DNA from: Methanosarcina spelaei
GTDB taxonomy: Archaea; Halobacteriota; Methanosarcinia; Methanosarcinales; Methanosarcinaceae
DNA: 46,771 nt
Assembly: GCF_002287235.1 (NCBI RefSeq)
Contig: NZ_LMVP01000079.1
Span: 1-46,771 of the forward strand
Direction of reading: 5' to 3'
Shown: in pieces, positions 17,186-27,590 of the stretch
Position numbering within the stretch: position 1 is the first letter of the stretch
Layout of the letters: each line of letters begins with the position of its first letter
Position numbers and translations under genes: made by a program
Notes under the pieces: model-generated
Seen by the model: the letters and a program-made list of their open reading frames with translations, nothing else
The model's database searches: none
What the model was told of the DNA's origin: nothing

Positions 17186-17377
17186 TTAACAGTCCCATCC
17201 ACGGTCCCAGAATCTTCGACGGCCGCAATGGCGACCTCTAAATCTATGGTCACAATCAAACCGGCCGCCATGATGGCCAAAACCGAAGCCATCAAATCCA
17301 CCACGGCCTCCATAGCCGCCCCATCCGCAGCCACCATGACCATCGAACCTATTTTTAAAGAATGGATATCCTCCCAT
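17186..17377 (-). CDS. Small Gly/His/Arg-rich protein
   Basis: A 63-residue protein beginning MGGYPFFKNRFDGHGGCGWG and continuing with Gly-Gly, His-His and Arg/Asp-rich motifs, ending in a Cys. A run of G (GGGGGT) lies about eight bases before the ATG on the minus strand. The segment is far richer in GC than the surrounding DNA, as expected for Gly/Arg codons. Low-complexity glycine-rich mini-proteins of this kind occur in Methanosarcina, with no established function. An overlapping minus-strand frame (Ala/Val-rich, 17155-17343) is open because of the same composition and is less convincing, since it lacks a ribosome site. Confidence 0.5.
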   Translation of the reverse strand: MGGYPFFKNRFDGHGGCGWGGYGGRGGFDGFGFGHHGGRFDCDHRFRGRHCGRRRFWDRGWDC

Positions 17378-18406
17378 TATAGTTACCCCCGTGATTTTGC
17401 GATGTTCTTTTTTATGTTTTTAACACTTATTCTTTAACGCTCAGTCTGTATACCTGAGAAGATGAACTTTTTAAGATCATAATGCAACCATTTGTAATCA
17501 TTTGATCAAATTTCCCTCACCTCTCCAATCCTATAGTGTACACATAGCAGTTATTTAGCAATTATTTAGCAGTTATTTTTCGAAATTGTTGATGTTTCCC
17601 TTATTTACTTGAGTTAAAATGTTCAAACTTAATTTACATGGATACAAACATAAATATAATTATATTTTATATAATAATGATAGAATAATTCTTTCTTATT
17701 ATCAATAGTTTTGAAAAATTAATAAATCTTTGATGGTGAAACAGATTGACTTATGTTTAGAAAACTATGAATTTTAGTTTCTGTCCAACCAGACCGGCAA
17801 TAAAAATGAAGTATTATAATTGGAAACTGAAAAACCACAATTTGGCCAAGCAGTAGGTGATGATTCTGAGAAGATTCATCTCCGGGCTGGAACCAGGAAC
17901 TTTATAATATGAGAAAACACACATGCAAATCGGCGGCTTAAAATCGTCATCTAGATAATGCATATTGCGACTATCTCGGTTCTAACCTGGTATTAATGGA
18001 CGGTATCAGTTTTATCCTTTTTGCGAGATCATACACGATAGAAATATAAATGCAGCGATCAATATAAGACTATTATTGCACTTCGATATGGAAATAGTTC
18101 ACCTTAAGGTTCCAGGGTATAGTCTGTGGACTTATTCTCAGTAGAGGGAAGTATGAAGCTGGAAGAAACAACTGGATATACGGAAAACTATTTCACATTA
18201 TCGAGATATATATAATTATTGAGTCCCGACCCTGTACTTGGTAAATCCAGCTTTCATGTCGCCTACCATCAGGATTGGGCTTTCGGTAGCTTTGTCGTAC
18301 AGACCATTGAGGCCAGTATATGCGCGACTCTTCGGTATGCTTTCCGGAGTGGATTAAATAAAAATAAAGAAAGTCTCAGAAGTTTCAAAAATATAAAGGT
18401 GATTTT
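17378..18406. other. Gene-poor kilobase upstream of the thioredoxin gene
   Basis: The left part (17450-17760) is very AT-rich with no credible frame. The right part (17770-18380) has a more mixed composition and contains the TnpB relic listed separately. A 63-residue frame at 18219-18410 overlaps the thioredoxin start and has no family signal, so it is not called. Confidence 0.4.
17998..18144 (+). pseudogene. Relic of an IS200/IS605-type tnpB (C-terminal zinc ribbon / RuvC end)
   Basis: One frame reads YPFCEIIHDRNINAAINIR at 18013-18069. TnpB proteins end with a zinc ribbon and the last RuvC motif in the form CPxCGxxHDRDINAAxNI, so the match is specific. The first Cys and the Gly are lost, and the catalytic Asp of the last RuvC motif (HDRD in intact proteins) appears as Asn. 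Upstream frames are broken by stops, so this is a decayed fragment. The frame closes at 18142. I did not find a matching left end or a tnpA. Confidence 0.45.
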
Positions 18407-18673
18407 ATGAAACCAATATTATTGGACTTTTCCGCAACATGGTGTGGACCTTGCAGGATGCAAAAACCGATTCTTGAAGAGCTTGAGAAAAAGTATGGGG
18501 ATAAGGTTGATTTCAAGGTTGTCGATGTGGATGAAAACCAGGAACTGGCTTCCAAATACGGCATACATGCGGTCCCAACTCTGATTATTGAGAAAGACGG
18601 GACTGAGGTAAAACGCTTCATGGGAGTTACCCAGGGTAGTGTACTGGTGTCGGAACTCGATAAGATCCTCTAA
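18407..18673 (+). CDS. Thioredoxin-like protein
   Basis: An 88-residue, minimal thioredoxin fold. The active site WCGPC is at residues 12-16 (FSATWCGPCRMQ), with the conserved cis-Pro in HAVPTLIIEKDG. It lacks the first helix and strand of bacterial thioredoxin, like the short archaeal thioredoxins and glutaredoxin-like proteins. It reduces protein disulfides in the cytosol; the reductase partner is not in the window. GGTGAT lies about five bases before the ATG. It is followed within 30 bases by a good terminator hairpin and so looks monocistronic. Confidence 0.92.
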   Translation: MKPILLDFSATWCGPCRMQKPILEELEKKYGDKVDFKVVDVDENQELASKYGIHAVPTLIIEKDGTEVKRFMGVTQGSVLVSELDKIL

Positions 18674-18698
18674 CCCTCAGCTTTTCTGACAAAGACCG

Positions 18699-18730
18699 CC
18701 CAGGGTTCCATAAACCTGGGGCTATCTTTT
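18699..18730 (+). terminator. Hairpin plus T-run after the thioredoxin gene
   Basis: CCCAGG and CCTGGG pair around a ten-base loop and are followed by ATCTTTTTC. The position, 26 bases after the stop codon, suits termination of the thioredoxin transcript. Confidence 0.7.
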
Positions 18731-19340
18731 TCCGTATCTGTTTTTGTATGTTCCACAAGTCCGGAAGTGTCCTTTTTCGTATCCCTGGTTGTCTGTTTTT
18801 TGGACTCTTTCTATAATTCCTAAAACAGAAACAGTTTTACTGCCCGTATTCTTCAGTATTTTTTCCTCAGTACTTTTTCAAACTGAACATATTTATTAAT
18901 ACTGTATATAAAACTTATTTTTATAATATAGGATCTGAATGGAAAAATGATGGAATTTAATACCTTCGTTTTCTGGTTTTCATATTAAACCGCACAGCTA
19001 TTCTTAATTTCTTTATAGAGGTCCAGTAAATTCGTATTGAATAAAGAAACAGTGGCAGATGGACTATATGTGTCTATTCTCTTACTGTGAAAAGTAAGTC
19101 CCTGAAACACCTGGCTGAAAAATTCTAAAACTCCACAAAGGTAATAATAATTAAATAAGTTTGTATAAATTAATTATATAAGTTATCTGAGAAATTTTAA
19201 TTAAAAAAATGTTTCTTAAACTGAAAACTCATAATACTATCTAAATAATGTTAGTTCAATGGGATAAATATTTATAGTCAGTATATCTTAGTTATATCAA
19301 TGTAAAAACGTAAAAAAATTCAAAGTGAGATGAGAAAAAC
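18731..19340. other. AT-rich spacer upstream of the first DUF1699 gene
   Basis: Six hundred bases without a credible gene. A TATA-like AAATATTTATAG at 19266-19277 lies about 65 bases before the ATG and is the likely promoter. No tandem repeat was seen. Confidence 0.4.
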
Positions 19341-19748
19341 ATGAAGATCCGAGTGGTTAGTTCCAGAGAAGAAATTTTTACACTTAACCCGAACGAGCGC
19401 ATTGTTCACCTGGCCTTCAGGCCATCGAACAAGGATGTTTTGGGCCTGGTTGAGACCTGCCCAAAAATCGAGGTAATTCAGTTGCCAAAATCCTATATGG
19501 CTACAGTTTCAAAATCCATAGAGATGTTCCTTGAGATGCAGAGAATCCAGCTCATTGAAGGGGACGTCTGGGGCCACAGAAAAGATATAAACGAGTACTA
19601 TACCATTCCTTCCTCAGTGACTGAAAAAATAAAGGAAATGAAATCCGAAGGTATATCCACTGAGGATATTGAGGCAAAGGTTTCAAGGGAAAATATGCTT
19701 AACCCTGAAATGGTCGCTTATATCATAACTAAGGAATCCACTGCCTGA
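19341..19748 (+). CDS. DUF1699 family protein, copy 1
   Basis: A 135-residue protein starting MKIRVVSSREEI, one of three paralogues in the window (others at 35947 and 36982), all of the same length. Nearly invariant blocks among them are HLAFRPSNKD, the helix QLPKSYxxTVSKSIEMFLEM, and EGDVWGHRKDINEYY. The C-terminal 45 residues (GISTEDIEAKVSRENMLNPEM) could form a small helix-turn-helix-like unit, which is only a guess. The function is unknown and I know the family only from Methanosarcina relatives. This copy stands alone between the thioredoxin gene and the restriction-modification locus. It is the most divergent of the three in its central region (YMATVSK, MQRIQLIEG). Confidence 0.85.
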   Translation: MKIRVVSSREEIFTLNPNERIVHLAFRPSNKDVLGLVETCPKIEVIQLPKSYMATVSKSIEMFLEMQRIQLIEGDVWGHRKDINEYYTIPSSVTEKIKEMKSEGISTEDIEAKVSRENMLNPEMVAYIITKESTA

Positions 19749-19828
19749 GTTTCAACCGGATAAAATACGCTACAATGTGTGTTTCACTGGAGATTAAACC
19801 GCAAAGGCGTCGAATTTTTCGCGTTTTC

Positions 19829-20266
19829 GCGATCTGATCTCCGGCTTAAATCTTCTACTAGAGAAGACTTATGTCCGGAAAAAGTAAGAAACCCTGAAAA
19901 TATAATTGAGATCCGCTTTTTAAGAGGATTTTCTTATTTATTAATTTCTTTTGCTACTTTTTTTAAGAGATTTGGAATCTGGGGAGAAATTGAAATTCCC
20001 AGAGTTGCTGTGGAAGTTGCTGTCAATACTAACTGGAAAACAAGTTTTGCGATTTCTTCATTTTCTTCCAGAGGCGCAGCAGAGTTTTCTATTTCTTCAA
20101 TCAGTGAATTTTCGTTTGTGATACTTATTCAAGGAAGTTCTGAATAGCTTCTGCGATCTGATCTCCAGCTTAAATCTTGTATTTGAGTGAGTTTATACTT
20201 AAGAGGAAGTGAGAAAACTTGAAAGTATAATTGAGATCCGCATTTCAAGAAGATCTTTTTATTTCA
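19829..20266. repeat. Direct repeat of ~110 bp, two copies 324 bp apart
   Basis: Copy 1 (19829-19940) and copy 2 (20153-20266) both begin GCGATCTGATCTCC and both contain GCTTAAATCTT, then ATAATTGAGATCCGC and an AAGA-rich end. They diverge by scattered substitutions. They lie in the 730-base gap between DUF1699 copy 1 and the end of hsdR. No third copy is apparent on the other side of the hsd locus. A 122-residue frame at 19779-20147 runs through copy 1 without any family features and is not called. Confidence 0.75.
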
Positions 20267-20480
20267 TCAGGATCAAATAGACTTTAGTTTTTTCAGCTAA
20301 TCTTTCAGGTAGCTTGGATTATTTTTTCAGTTTTCCTTTTATTTTATTCAGTTATTCTTTTAATTCGGAACATGAATTTCTTGTAAGGGGATAGTAACAA
20401 CGTGTCGAATTCCAGAACCGGCAAGCTGAAATTTCGTTTTTCGATAGTTAAGTAGTTGTTATTACCAGTTTCAAGATTCA

Positions 20481-23400
20481 TTAATTTGTCCATGAATTTG
20501 AAAGTGCTTCAGCTTGCTTCAACACTAATTCGATGGCATCTGTTGCCTTGTCCGGTGGGTACTTGTAGCGTTGCAATGTACGGCGGACAAGAATACGCAA
20601 TCTGGCTCTTACACTATCGCGCACCTGCCAATCTACTGTAGTGGATTTACGCAGTTTTTCGGTAATTTCTACAGCAATCTTTTTGAGAGTTTCATCACCT
20701 AACTCACGAACGGCGCTTTCGTTATTCGCTAAGGCATCATAAAAAGCTACTTCATCCGGTTGCAGGCCAAGTTCATCATTGCGCTTGAGTGCTTCTTGAA
20801 ACTCTTTAGCCATCTGAATCAGTTCTTCAATCACCTGGGCGGTTTCAATAGCACGGTTATTGTACTTACGCAAGGTTTCCTGCAAACGATCACTGTACTT
20901 TTTCTCCTGCACCACATTATTACTGGTTTTCGATTTTATGTTGTCTTTCAACAATTTTTCCAATAGCTCGACTGCCAGATTACGGTAAGGCATCTGCCGA
21001 ACATCTTCCAAAAACTCATCCGACAGCAGGCCAATATTAGGTTTCTCTAACCCGGCCAGCTTGAACACATCGACAACGCCTTCGGCAATCACGGCATTAT
21101 CCAGAATCTGCTTAAGAACTGAATTTTTTTCATCCTCGGTGAGCTTTTTATCGACAGATGTGAACTTACTAATGGCGGCTTTAATGGCCGAAAAAAAAGC
21201 GATTTCGGCACGTAGTTCTTTTGCTTCATCCAGGGTGCCGCACAATGAATATGCTTTGTTAATCGCCAGCACTGCATCTAAAAAGCGTTTTTTACCGTCA
21301 TCAAACCCCAATATATGGTTCGATGCAGGCACCAGCAATTTGTAAGATTGGTCTATAAAGTCACTGTAATCAAAACCATGGAAAAGCCCACGCACCACAT
21401 CCATTTTTTCCAGCAACACCGAAAACGCTTCTTCGGCGCGTAGCGTGGGCTCGCCTCTCCCTTTGGCGTCAGTATAGGTTTTCAGTGCTTGCTTTAAGTC
21501 ACTGGCAATGCCGATGTAATCCACTACCAGGCCACCCTGTTTGTTTTTAAATACCCGGTTTACTCGTGCAATGGCCTGCATCAGGTTGTGGCCTTTCATC
21601 GGTTTGTCGATATACATGGTATGACAACAGGGCACATCAAAACCGGTGAGCCACATATCCCGCACAATCACCAACTTGAGAGGATCGTTATTATCTTTAA
21701 AACGTTTTTCCAATTTTTTCTTGTTTTGTTTGGTATAGATGTGTGGCTGTAACAATTTGCGCTCAGAAGCCGAGCCGGTCATCACAATTTTAATCGTGCC
21801 TTTGCTGGGATCAGTATCGTGCCAATCAGGGCGCAATTCCACAATGGCATCATATAAATGAACACAAATATCGCGGCTCATGGCCACAATCATGGCTTTG
21901 CCATCTATCGACTCAGTGCGTGCTTCAAAATGTTCTACCAGATCGGCAGCCACTTGCTTAATGCGCGGTTCAGCCCCCACCAATTTTTCTAAACGGCTCC
22001 ATTCACCTTTGGTTTTTTCGCGGTTAGAAACGTCTTCTTCGTCTTCCACCACTTCTTCAACTTGATCAGACAAAGCTTCGATTTCGGCATGATTTAAATC
22101 GAGCTTGGCCAGACGGGATTCATAATAAATAGGCACTGTTGCGCCATCGTCAACGGCATCTTGAATGTCGTAAATAGAAACATAATTACCAAATACTGCG
22201 CGCGTGTCTTTGTCTTCAAGGGCAATCGGTGTACCTGTAAAACCAATAAAAGAGGCATTTGGCAAGGCATCACGCATGTACTGGGAAAAGCCGAATACAA
22301 GCTTGTTACCTATCACATTTTTGTCTTTATCTTTCACTTTTACAAAGCGGCCTTTTTGGCCATACTGGCTGCGGTGTGCCTCATCGGAAATGACCACAAT
22401 ATTATGGCGGTTGTTTAAGACTGGGTAGGCACTTTCGCTTTCTGATGGTGAGAACTTTTGTACCGTGGTAAAAATAATGCCACCCGATTCCCTTTCCGAG
22501 AGCAACTGGCGAAGTTCATCTCGATCATTAACCTGCACCGGCGTTTGCTTAAACAACTCCTGGGCATTGGAGAATGTTTGGAACAGTTGACCGTCCAGAT
22601 CGTTGCGATCCGTTACCACTAATAAGGTCGGGTTATTCATCTCCGGCTGCTGCAATAGCTTACCGGCATAACAACACATAGAGATACTCTTGCCCGAACC
22701 CTGGGTATGCCACACCACACCAGCCTTTTTGCTGCCAGGCACCACCTCAGCGCCATAGTTTGCGCGCTTTTCTGCCACACCTTTCGGCTCCTGTGCAGCA
22801 ATGATTGTGGCTTTTACCGCCTCTCGCACAGCATGGAACTGGTGATAACCGGCAATTTTTTTGATGATTGATCCACCATCATTTTCAAAAAGCACAAAAA
22901 AGCGGATGTAATCAAGCAACATTTCGCGGTCGAAAAAACCCCGCACCAGGGTTTCCAGTTGCCATTCCAATAGTGGTTTATCATCTTCATTCTTGACAGC
23001 ACGCCAGGGTGAAAAGCGTTCCTGGTTTGCCGTTAGCGCACCAATCCGAGCGTTATATCCATCACTCACCACCAACGCTTCGTTATACACAAAGAGGTCG
23101 CTGATTTCATCCTTGTAGGTTTGCAGCTGATTAAAGGCATCCCAGATATCGACGTTCTCATCGTCAGGACTTTTAAGCTCTAAAACTGCAATAGGCAAGC
23201 CATTAATAAAACAGACAACATCGAGGCGGCGCGGTCTTTTTGTTCCTTGAATGGTGAACTGATTTACTGCCAAAAAACTATTATTTGCGATGTTTTCAAA
23301 GTCCATTAAAAAAGCTCGGTCTTGAATAGTCTCATCATCTTTACGATATTCGACAGGTACACCTTCCAGTAACAAGCGGTGAAAGGCGTGGTTATTAGTT

Positions 23401-23639
23401 GTCAAATCGAGGTTTTCAGGTTTTAAAACAAGGGCAATGGCTTGCTCAATAGCACTAGAAGGAAGATGAGGATTAATTATCTCTAAAGACTCTTGTAAAT
23501 AACGCTTTAAAACTACCTCACGATAATCTTTGCGTTCGGGATTATCTGAATCGGGGGCAATGTCAGGTCCATATTCCACTTCCCAGATGTTAGCACGAAA
23601 CCATTCAAGACAGTGTTGTTCTAATTGGTCTTCGTTCAT
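20481..23639 (-). CDS. hsdR: Type I restriction enzyme, R (motor/nuclease) subunit
   Basis: A 1052-residue HsdR that translocates and cleaves DNA lacking the host methylation, in complex with HsdM and HsdS. The N-terminal nuclease domain shows [20 protein letters not shown] (Asp...Glu-x-Lys motif, near residues 135-155). The helicase motor follows with Walker [10 protein letters not shown] (near 310) and DEAH box [13 protein letters not shown]. Motif III is in FIGFTGTPI, and motif VI is [14 protein letters not shown]. The C-terminal ~300 residues are helical, as in EcoR124-type enzymes. Its ATG lies 10 bases after the hsdS stop and has GGAGG/AGGGG sequence upstream. The protein looks bacterial in character, suggesting horizontal acquisition. 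All motifs appear intact, so it should be active. Confidence 0.95.
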   Translation of the reverse strand: MNEDQLEQHCLEWFRANIWEVEYGPDIAPDSDNPERKDYREVVLKRYLQESLEIINPHLPSSAIEQAIALVLKPENLDLTTNNHAFHRLLLEGVPVEYRKDDETIQDRAFLMDFENIANNSFLAVNQFTIQGTKRPRRLDVVCFINGLPIAVLELKSPDDENVDIWDAFNQLQTYKDEISDLFVYNEALVVSDGYNARIGALTANQERFSPWRAVKNEDDKPLLEWQLETLVRGFFDREMLLDYIRFFVLFENDGGSIIKKIAGYHQFHAVREAVKATIIAAQEPKGVAEKRANYGAEVVPGSKKAGVVWHTQGSGKSISMCCYAGKLLQQPEMNNPTLLVVTDRNDLDGQLFQTFSNAQELFKQTPVQVNDRDELRQLLSERESGGIIFTTVQKFSPSESESAYPVLNNRHNIVVISDEAHRSQYGQKGRFVKVKDKDKNVIGNKLVFGFSQYMRDALPNASFIGFTGTPIALEDKDTRAVFGNYVSIYDIQDAVDDGATVPIYYESRLAKLDLNHAEIEALSDQVEEVVEDEEDVSNREKTKGEWSRLEKLVGAEPRIKQVAADLVEHFEARTESIDGKAMIVAMSRDICVHLYDAIVELRPDWHDTDPSKGTIKIVMTGSASERKLLQPHIYTKQNKKKLEKRFKDNNDPLKLVIVRDMWLTGFDVPCCHTMYIDKPMKGHNLMQAIARVNRVFKNKQGGLVVDYIGIASDLKQALKTYTDAKGRGEPTLRAEEAFSVLLEKMDVVRGLFHGFDYSDFIDQSYKLLVPASNHILGFDDGKKRFLDAVLAINKAYSLCGTLDEAKELRAEIAFFSAIKAAISKFTSVDKKLTEDEKNSVLKQILDNAVIAEGVVDVFKLAGLEKPNIGLLSDEFLEDVRQMPYRNLAVELLEKLLKDNIKSKTSNNVVQEKKYSDRLQETLRKYNNRAIETAQVIEELIQMAKEFQEALKRNDELGLQPDEVAFYDALANNESAVRELGDETLKKIAVEITEKLRKSTTVDWQVRDSVRARLRILVRRTLQRYKYPPDKATDAIELVLKQAEALSNSWTN

Positions 23640-23649
23640 AGTTTAACCC

Positions 23650-25149
23650 CTATTCCTCCGCTAACTTGGCGGTATCAACGGATAGTTCACCGGAGAGGAG
23701 TTTTGGAAGCAAGGTATCGCGCAGTTGGGATAACAACCTATTCTGTTTTTGTCTCCCTAGCTTTTCATTATGGAGTAATAAAGCCACTTTATTCCACGCA
23801 GTAAGAATTGGATCATTTGGAACAATTATTTGAAAGCTCCCAACACTTGCAAGACTAACATTAGCCTGAACACCTTGAACAATAGATGCTATCGCAAACT
23901 CTTGAATTCTTTTACTTTTTAGGTGTTCTAGAACTAAAGATAAGTGTTCTTGTCTACTTAAACGTATAAATGCAATGGCTTGATTAATATTGGAGTCATG
24001 AAGGTCATTTTCGACAATAGAAACTCGTCCTATTGTTCCAGCTATTGAGAACAACAAATCATTTTCGGAAAGAATGGAACGCTTCAACGCACCTTTATGT
24101 ATTGATTCGTGAATGAGTTCCAACCCTGCCCTATTTATTTGCCCGTCATCCGCTATATCTTTTACTTTAATGAAGCTTATCGATGGGGCACCTTCAGCAT
24201 CTGTAATCTGTTTTTTAGATGGCGTTGTTCCTTTGGAAATAGTTTTGCTCATTTCCTTCAAATCAACAGCTTTCCACCCTTCCGGAATCTCCCCTAATTC
24301 AGAATCCTGCATAGCAGTAGGAAATAGTTCAGCGACGGTTTTGAGTTGTGTGTAGTATTCTGGCTGTTCGACTTGCAGTTGGTCTAATTCTTCATTGGTC
24401 TTGCCGGAGATGGCACTCATGGCGGCGCGGGTTACACCCTCGGCATTTTCACCTGCTTCAATTGCGGCGATTTTGGCTTTAACAGGATCAAAATCCACAA
24501 ACCAGCTTTTGAAAATGGCTTGCGCCATTGCTTCGAGGGTTTTATTGATTTGATGGTTGAGTTCGATTTTGTCGTCGAGAGAAGAAAGAATATTGACTAT
24601 GAAATCTTGAATTTTCAAAGGTGGGACAGCAATTGGCAAATTTTTCAAAACTGAAAGATTGATCAAGGGAACTGTTGAACCTGTGTTATGATTTACAATT
24701 AATTTGGTCACTATTGGACTTGCAAACCAATAAAATGAATAAAGAGGATAGATTTTTTTTTCATTGACTCTAAGTCTCAATTGTTTGTTCGATATAATAT
24801 ATTTTTCAAATTTTGAATTCTTTTCTATAATTCCTACCTGTCCTAAAGTTCCAGCTGCTGTAAAAATTATATCATTCACTAAAGCCCAAGTGTTCAATTC
24901 ATCCGCTTTTTCAGGAGTTACAAAAACGAACCCTTCGTCAATGAATCTTCTCATATCAGTTGTAAGGTTGTTACCTCTAATTACTGGTACTCCAGATTCA
25001 ACAAAGAATCTTTTACCTATGTTTGATCCGAATGGACCGGAAATTATTGCTTTTTTTTCATTAGACTTAATGTCATCAACTTTTAAGAGTTCCCAATGTT
25101 CAGGAATCAACCCAATCTCGGTTTTTTTGAATTTAGTTTCAGAGGCCAA
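23650..25149 (-). CDS. hsdS: Type I restriction-modification specificity subunit
   Basis: A 499-residue HsdS that determines the bipartite recognition sequence. Two target-recognition domains are visible. The first runs from KKTEIGLIPEHWELLKVDDI to about residue 180. The second begins at DSELGEIPEGWKAVDLKEMS near residue 290. Each is followed by a conserved helical spacer (ILSSLDDKIELNHQINKTLE and LSQLRDTLLPKLLSGELS). The segment after the first spacer, with FKSWFVDFDPVKAKIAA, is typical of the EcoR124-like class. Translation starts at a TTG, supported by GGAG eight bases upstream and by the conserved N-terminus. It is coupled to hsdR. The 315-base gap to hsdM is unusual, because these two genes normally touch. 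Confidence 0.93.
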   Translation of the reverse strand: MASETKFKKTEIGLIPEHWELLKVDDIKSNEKKAIISGPFGSNIGKRFFVESGVPVIRGNNLTTDMRRFIDEGFVFVTPEKADELNTWALVNDIIFTAAGTLGQVGIIEKNSKFEKYIISNKQLRLRVNEKKIYPLYSFYWFASPIVTKLIVNHNTGSTVPLINLSVLKNLPIAVPPLKIQDFIVNILSSLDDKIELNHQINKTLEAMAQAIFKSWFVDFDPVKAKIAAIEAGENAEGVTRAAMSAISGKTNEELDQLQVEQPEYYTQLKTVAELFPTAMQDSELGEIPEGWKAVDLKEMSKTISKGTTPSKKQITDAEGAPSISFIKVKDIADDGQINRAGLELIHESIHKGALKRSILSENDLLFSIAGTIGRVSIVENDLHDSNINQAIAFIRLSRQEHLSLVLEHLKSKRIQEFAIASIVQGVQANVSLASVGSFQIIVPNDPILTAWNKVALLLHNEKLGRQKQNRLLSQLRDTLLPKLLSGELSVDTAKLAEE

Positions 25150-25464
25150 TTGCTCTTCTCCATATAATTTTTCATCAAATTATCATGAATTTTTGATCAA
25201 ATCTTTATAGTTTAGGAGGACTTTTGCACTTGATTTTTGACATTTGGCTTTTATTCATATTTTTCTTCATTTTTATTTCAAGGGCAAGACCGCTCTTCGA
25301 GCGTGACAAGACACGTTAAAGACGAGTGTTACTGCTTACCGTTTTTTGGACTCACTAAATCTGCCTTTTTCGGCCTTTATTGAGTAGTCTTGGGTATATC
25401 TATCCAATCGCCATCTTAGGTAGTAATTAAAAAATCACTCATGTTAGAGGTTACAATTTATAAT
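25150..25464. other. Unusual gap between hsdM and hsdS
   Basis: No gene found on either strand. It includes the hairpin CGCTCTTCGAGCG near 25291-25303 and, on the minus strand, AAACTATAAAG near 25203-25213, which could be a separate promoter for hsdS and hsdR. Independent control of methylase and nuclease expression would be one consequence. Confidence 0.4.
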
Positions 25465-27189
25465 TCAACGACCCAACCCCTTCAAATTCTCTCGAATCAT
25501 CTGCTCCAGTTTCGCACTTTTGGCAAACTGCACTTCTAACTCTTGTGTGAGCCGAGTCATCTTCACTTCAAAAGACTCACCATCGTCTTCCTCAGCTTCT
25601 GTGCCCACATAGCGCCCAGGGGTAAGGACAAAATCGTGTTTTTGGATTGTGGCGAGATCGGCTGAAAAACTAAAGCCTGCCTGGTTATTTTCTTCTGACC
25701 ATTCTTGTTGCCAATTATGGAATATGTTTGCGATTTGCTGGATATCTTCATCTGTGAAATCTCGCAGTACACGGTCTTTCATGTAACCCATGTTACGGGC
25801 GTCGATAAACAGCACCTGGCCTTGTCGATCACGCTTGCCGTTCTTAACACTTTTATCCTTCGTTAAAAACCAGATACATGCGGGAATTTGAGTGTTAGTG
25901 AACAGTTGTCCTGGTAGTGCTACCATACATTCCACCAGGTCTAGCTCGACGAGAGCTCTGCGGATATCGCCTTCGTTGTTGGTGTTACTGCTCATGGAGC
26001 CATTGGCCAATAAAAGCGCCATACTGCCTGTGGGAGCCAGGTGGTACAGCATATGCAACATCCATGCGAAGTTGGCGTTACCAGTTGGTGGTGTAAGGAC
26101 TCGTTTTTCGCCATTGTGATTAACGGTCCATCGTGCATCGTCAGCCAGCTTTTCGTTCCACCAGTCTTTCATATTAAAAGGTGGGTTGGTCATGACAAAG
26201 TCAGCACGAAGGTCGGGATGTTGATCATCTAAAAAGGAGTCGGCATTCTTTTTACCAAAATTAAAATCAATGCCACGGATTACCATGTTCATGGCAGCAA
26301 GCTTCCAGGTGGTGGGGTTTGATTCCTGCCCGTACACCGAAATTTGTTTTTTCTGTTCGGAAGCATTGTAATGTTTTACATTGGCGTGTTTTTCAATGAA
26401 TTTGTCACTGGAAACAAAAAAACCGCCACTGCCCATGGCAGGGTCGTACACACGGCCTTTGTAAGGTTCCAGCATTTCCACGATCAAGGTAACGATAGAT
26501 TTGGGTGTGTAATACTGGCCACCCTGTTTGCCTTCTGCAAGAGCGAATTGACCCAAAAAGTATTCGTAAACATGGCCGAGAATGTCTTTGGACTTAAGGT
26601 TAAGTTTTTCGCCGTTGTACTCGGGGTTACTAAAACTGGTACGGCTAAATTCATTTACCAGCTCAATAAGCTTGTCTGCATCCAATTGGTACTGGCTGAT
26701 GCGGTTGAGAATACCTTTGAGTTTCGGGTTGTCTTTTTCTATGTCGTCGAAGGCATTATCAATCAGCCATGACACGGATCTCAGTTTAACTTCTTCACCC
26801 TTTTCATTTTGCCAGATAACGCTGCCAGCAGGAAGAGTAATTACATTTCTCAGATCGTTCCAGCGGGCAGTTTTAGGTACCCAAAAGACATTTTTTTCGG
26901 TGTAGTAATCGACAATTTCCAGCTCGTCTGCTATGGCTTGCTGGTAGGCTTCATCGCTGTCGTAATCGTCGCGGGGTAGGTAATAGATATTGTCGTCATC
27001 GTCTTTTTGAAACAGCTCAGTAAGTTCTTGCTGGCGCTCTTCGAAGGCATCGGACACGTATTTAAGGAAAATCAGCCCTAACACCACATGTTTGTAATTG
27101 GCGGCATCCAGGTTAGAGCGTAGTTTGTCGGCGGCCCTCCACAGCTGGTTGTCGAGATCCTTTAAAAATTCCTGTTCAATATCAATCAT
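25465..27189 (-). CDS. hsdM: Type I restriction-modification methyltransferase subunit
   Basis: A 574-residue adenine-N6 methyltransferase, first gene of the hsd operon. The N-terminal helical domain (MIDIEQEFLKDLDNQLWRAA, residues 1-150) is followed by the SAM-binding motif I VYDPAMGSGGFFV and the catalytic motif IV NPPFNMKDWW. Between them lies LAAMNMVIRGIDFNFGK, typical of HsdM. The C-terminal tail (QELEVQFAKSAKLEQMIREN) is a coiled coil that contacts HsdS. The ATG has GGAAGG about nine bases upstream. As methylase it protects host DNA and is needed for restriction as part of the R2M2S complex. It reads as bacterial-type and shows no truncation. Confidence 0.95.
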   Translation of the reverse strand: MIDIEQEFLKDLDNQLWRAADKLRSNLDAANYKHVVLGLIFLKYVSDAFEERQQELTELFQKDDDDNIYYLPRDDYDSDEAYQQAIADELEIVDYYTEKNVFWVPKTARWNDLRNVITLPAGSVIWQNEKGEEVKLRSVSWLIDNAFDDIEKDNPKLKGILNRISQYQLDADKLIELVNEFSRTSFSNPEYNGEKLNLKSKDILGHVYEYFLGQFALAEGKQGGQYYTPKSIVTLIVEMLEPYKGRVYDPAMGSGGFFVSSDKFIEKHANVKHYNASEQKKQISVYGQESNPTTWKLAAMNMVIRGIDFNFGKKNADSFLDDQHPDLRADFVMTNPPFNMKDWWNEKLADDARWTVNHNGEKRVLTPPTGNANFAWMLHMLYHLAPTGSMALLLANGSMSSNTNNEGDIRRALVELDLVECMVALPGQLFTNTQIPACIWFLTKDKSVKNGKRDRQGQVLFIDARNMGYMKDRVLRDFTDEDIQQIANIFHNWQQEWSEENNQAGFSFSADLATIQKHDFVLTPGRYVGTEAEEDDGESFEVKMTRLTQELEVQFAKSAKLEQMIRENLKGLGR

Positions 27190-27590
27190 TATTAATGCCT
27201 TCCGTTATTAAATTGTAAATTAACTTGATAAAGTGGTGAAATCATTAGTTTGTAAATACTTTATAGATATATGGATAGCCATAAAGTGAAACTTCGGCCC
27301 TTAAAATTCGTATTCCATCGCTTTAAGTTTGCTGAACTTTACTCCATATTTTTGTACCTTGACCGTAATACTATCGGGCTTAAAACTCGTATAAATTTTA
27401 TAAACAATCGTATAACTTGAAATATTGATTTTGATATAAATCAGTTACTAAAATTTATTTAATTTTGTTCATTTCGCGGTGGTTAAAACTTTATATACTG
27501 TCTGTTATTTATATATAAATCGGCATATTACGAGTCTACGAGATTTCCCTAACCTTAAATACCTTAAGTATTATTTCCTCAAGGATTTGC
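27190..27590. promoter_or_regulatory. Divergent promoter region between hsdM and the MBL-fold gene
   Basis: TTTATATA at 27490-27497 and TATATAAA at about 27511-27518 are candidate TATA elements for the plus-strand gene at 27591. The hsdM promoter should lie in the AT-rich 27220-27290 part. No gene is visible in these 400 bases. Confidence 0.45.

Noticed and set aside
19779-20147. 122-residue frame after DUF1699 copy 1
   Set aside because: Runs through a non-coding direct repeat, no homology signal and no ribosome site.
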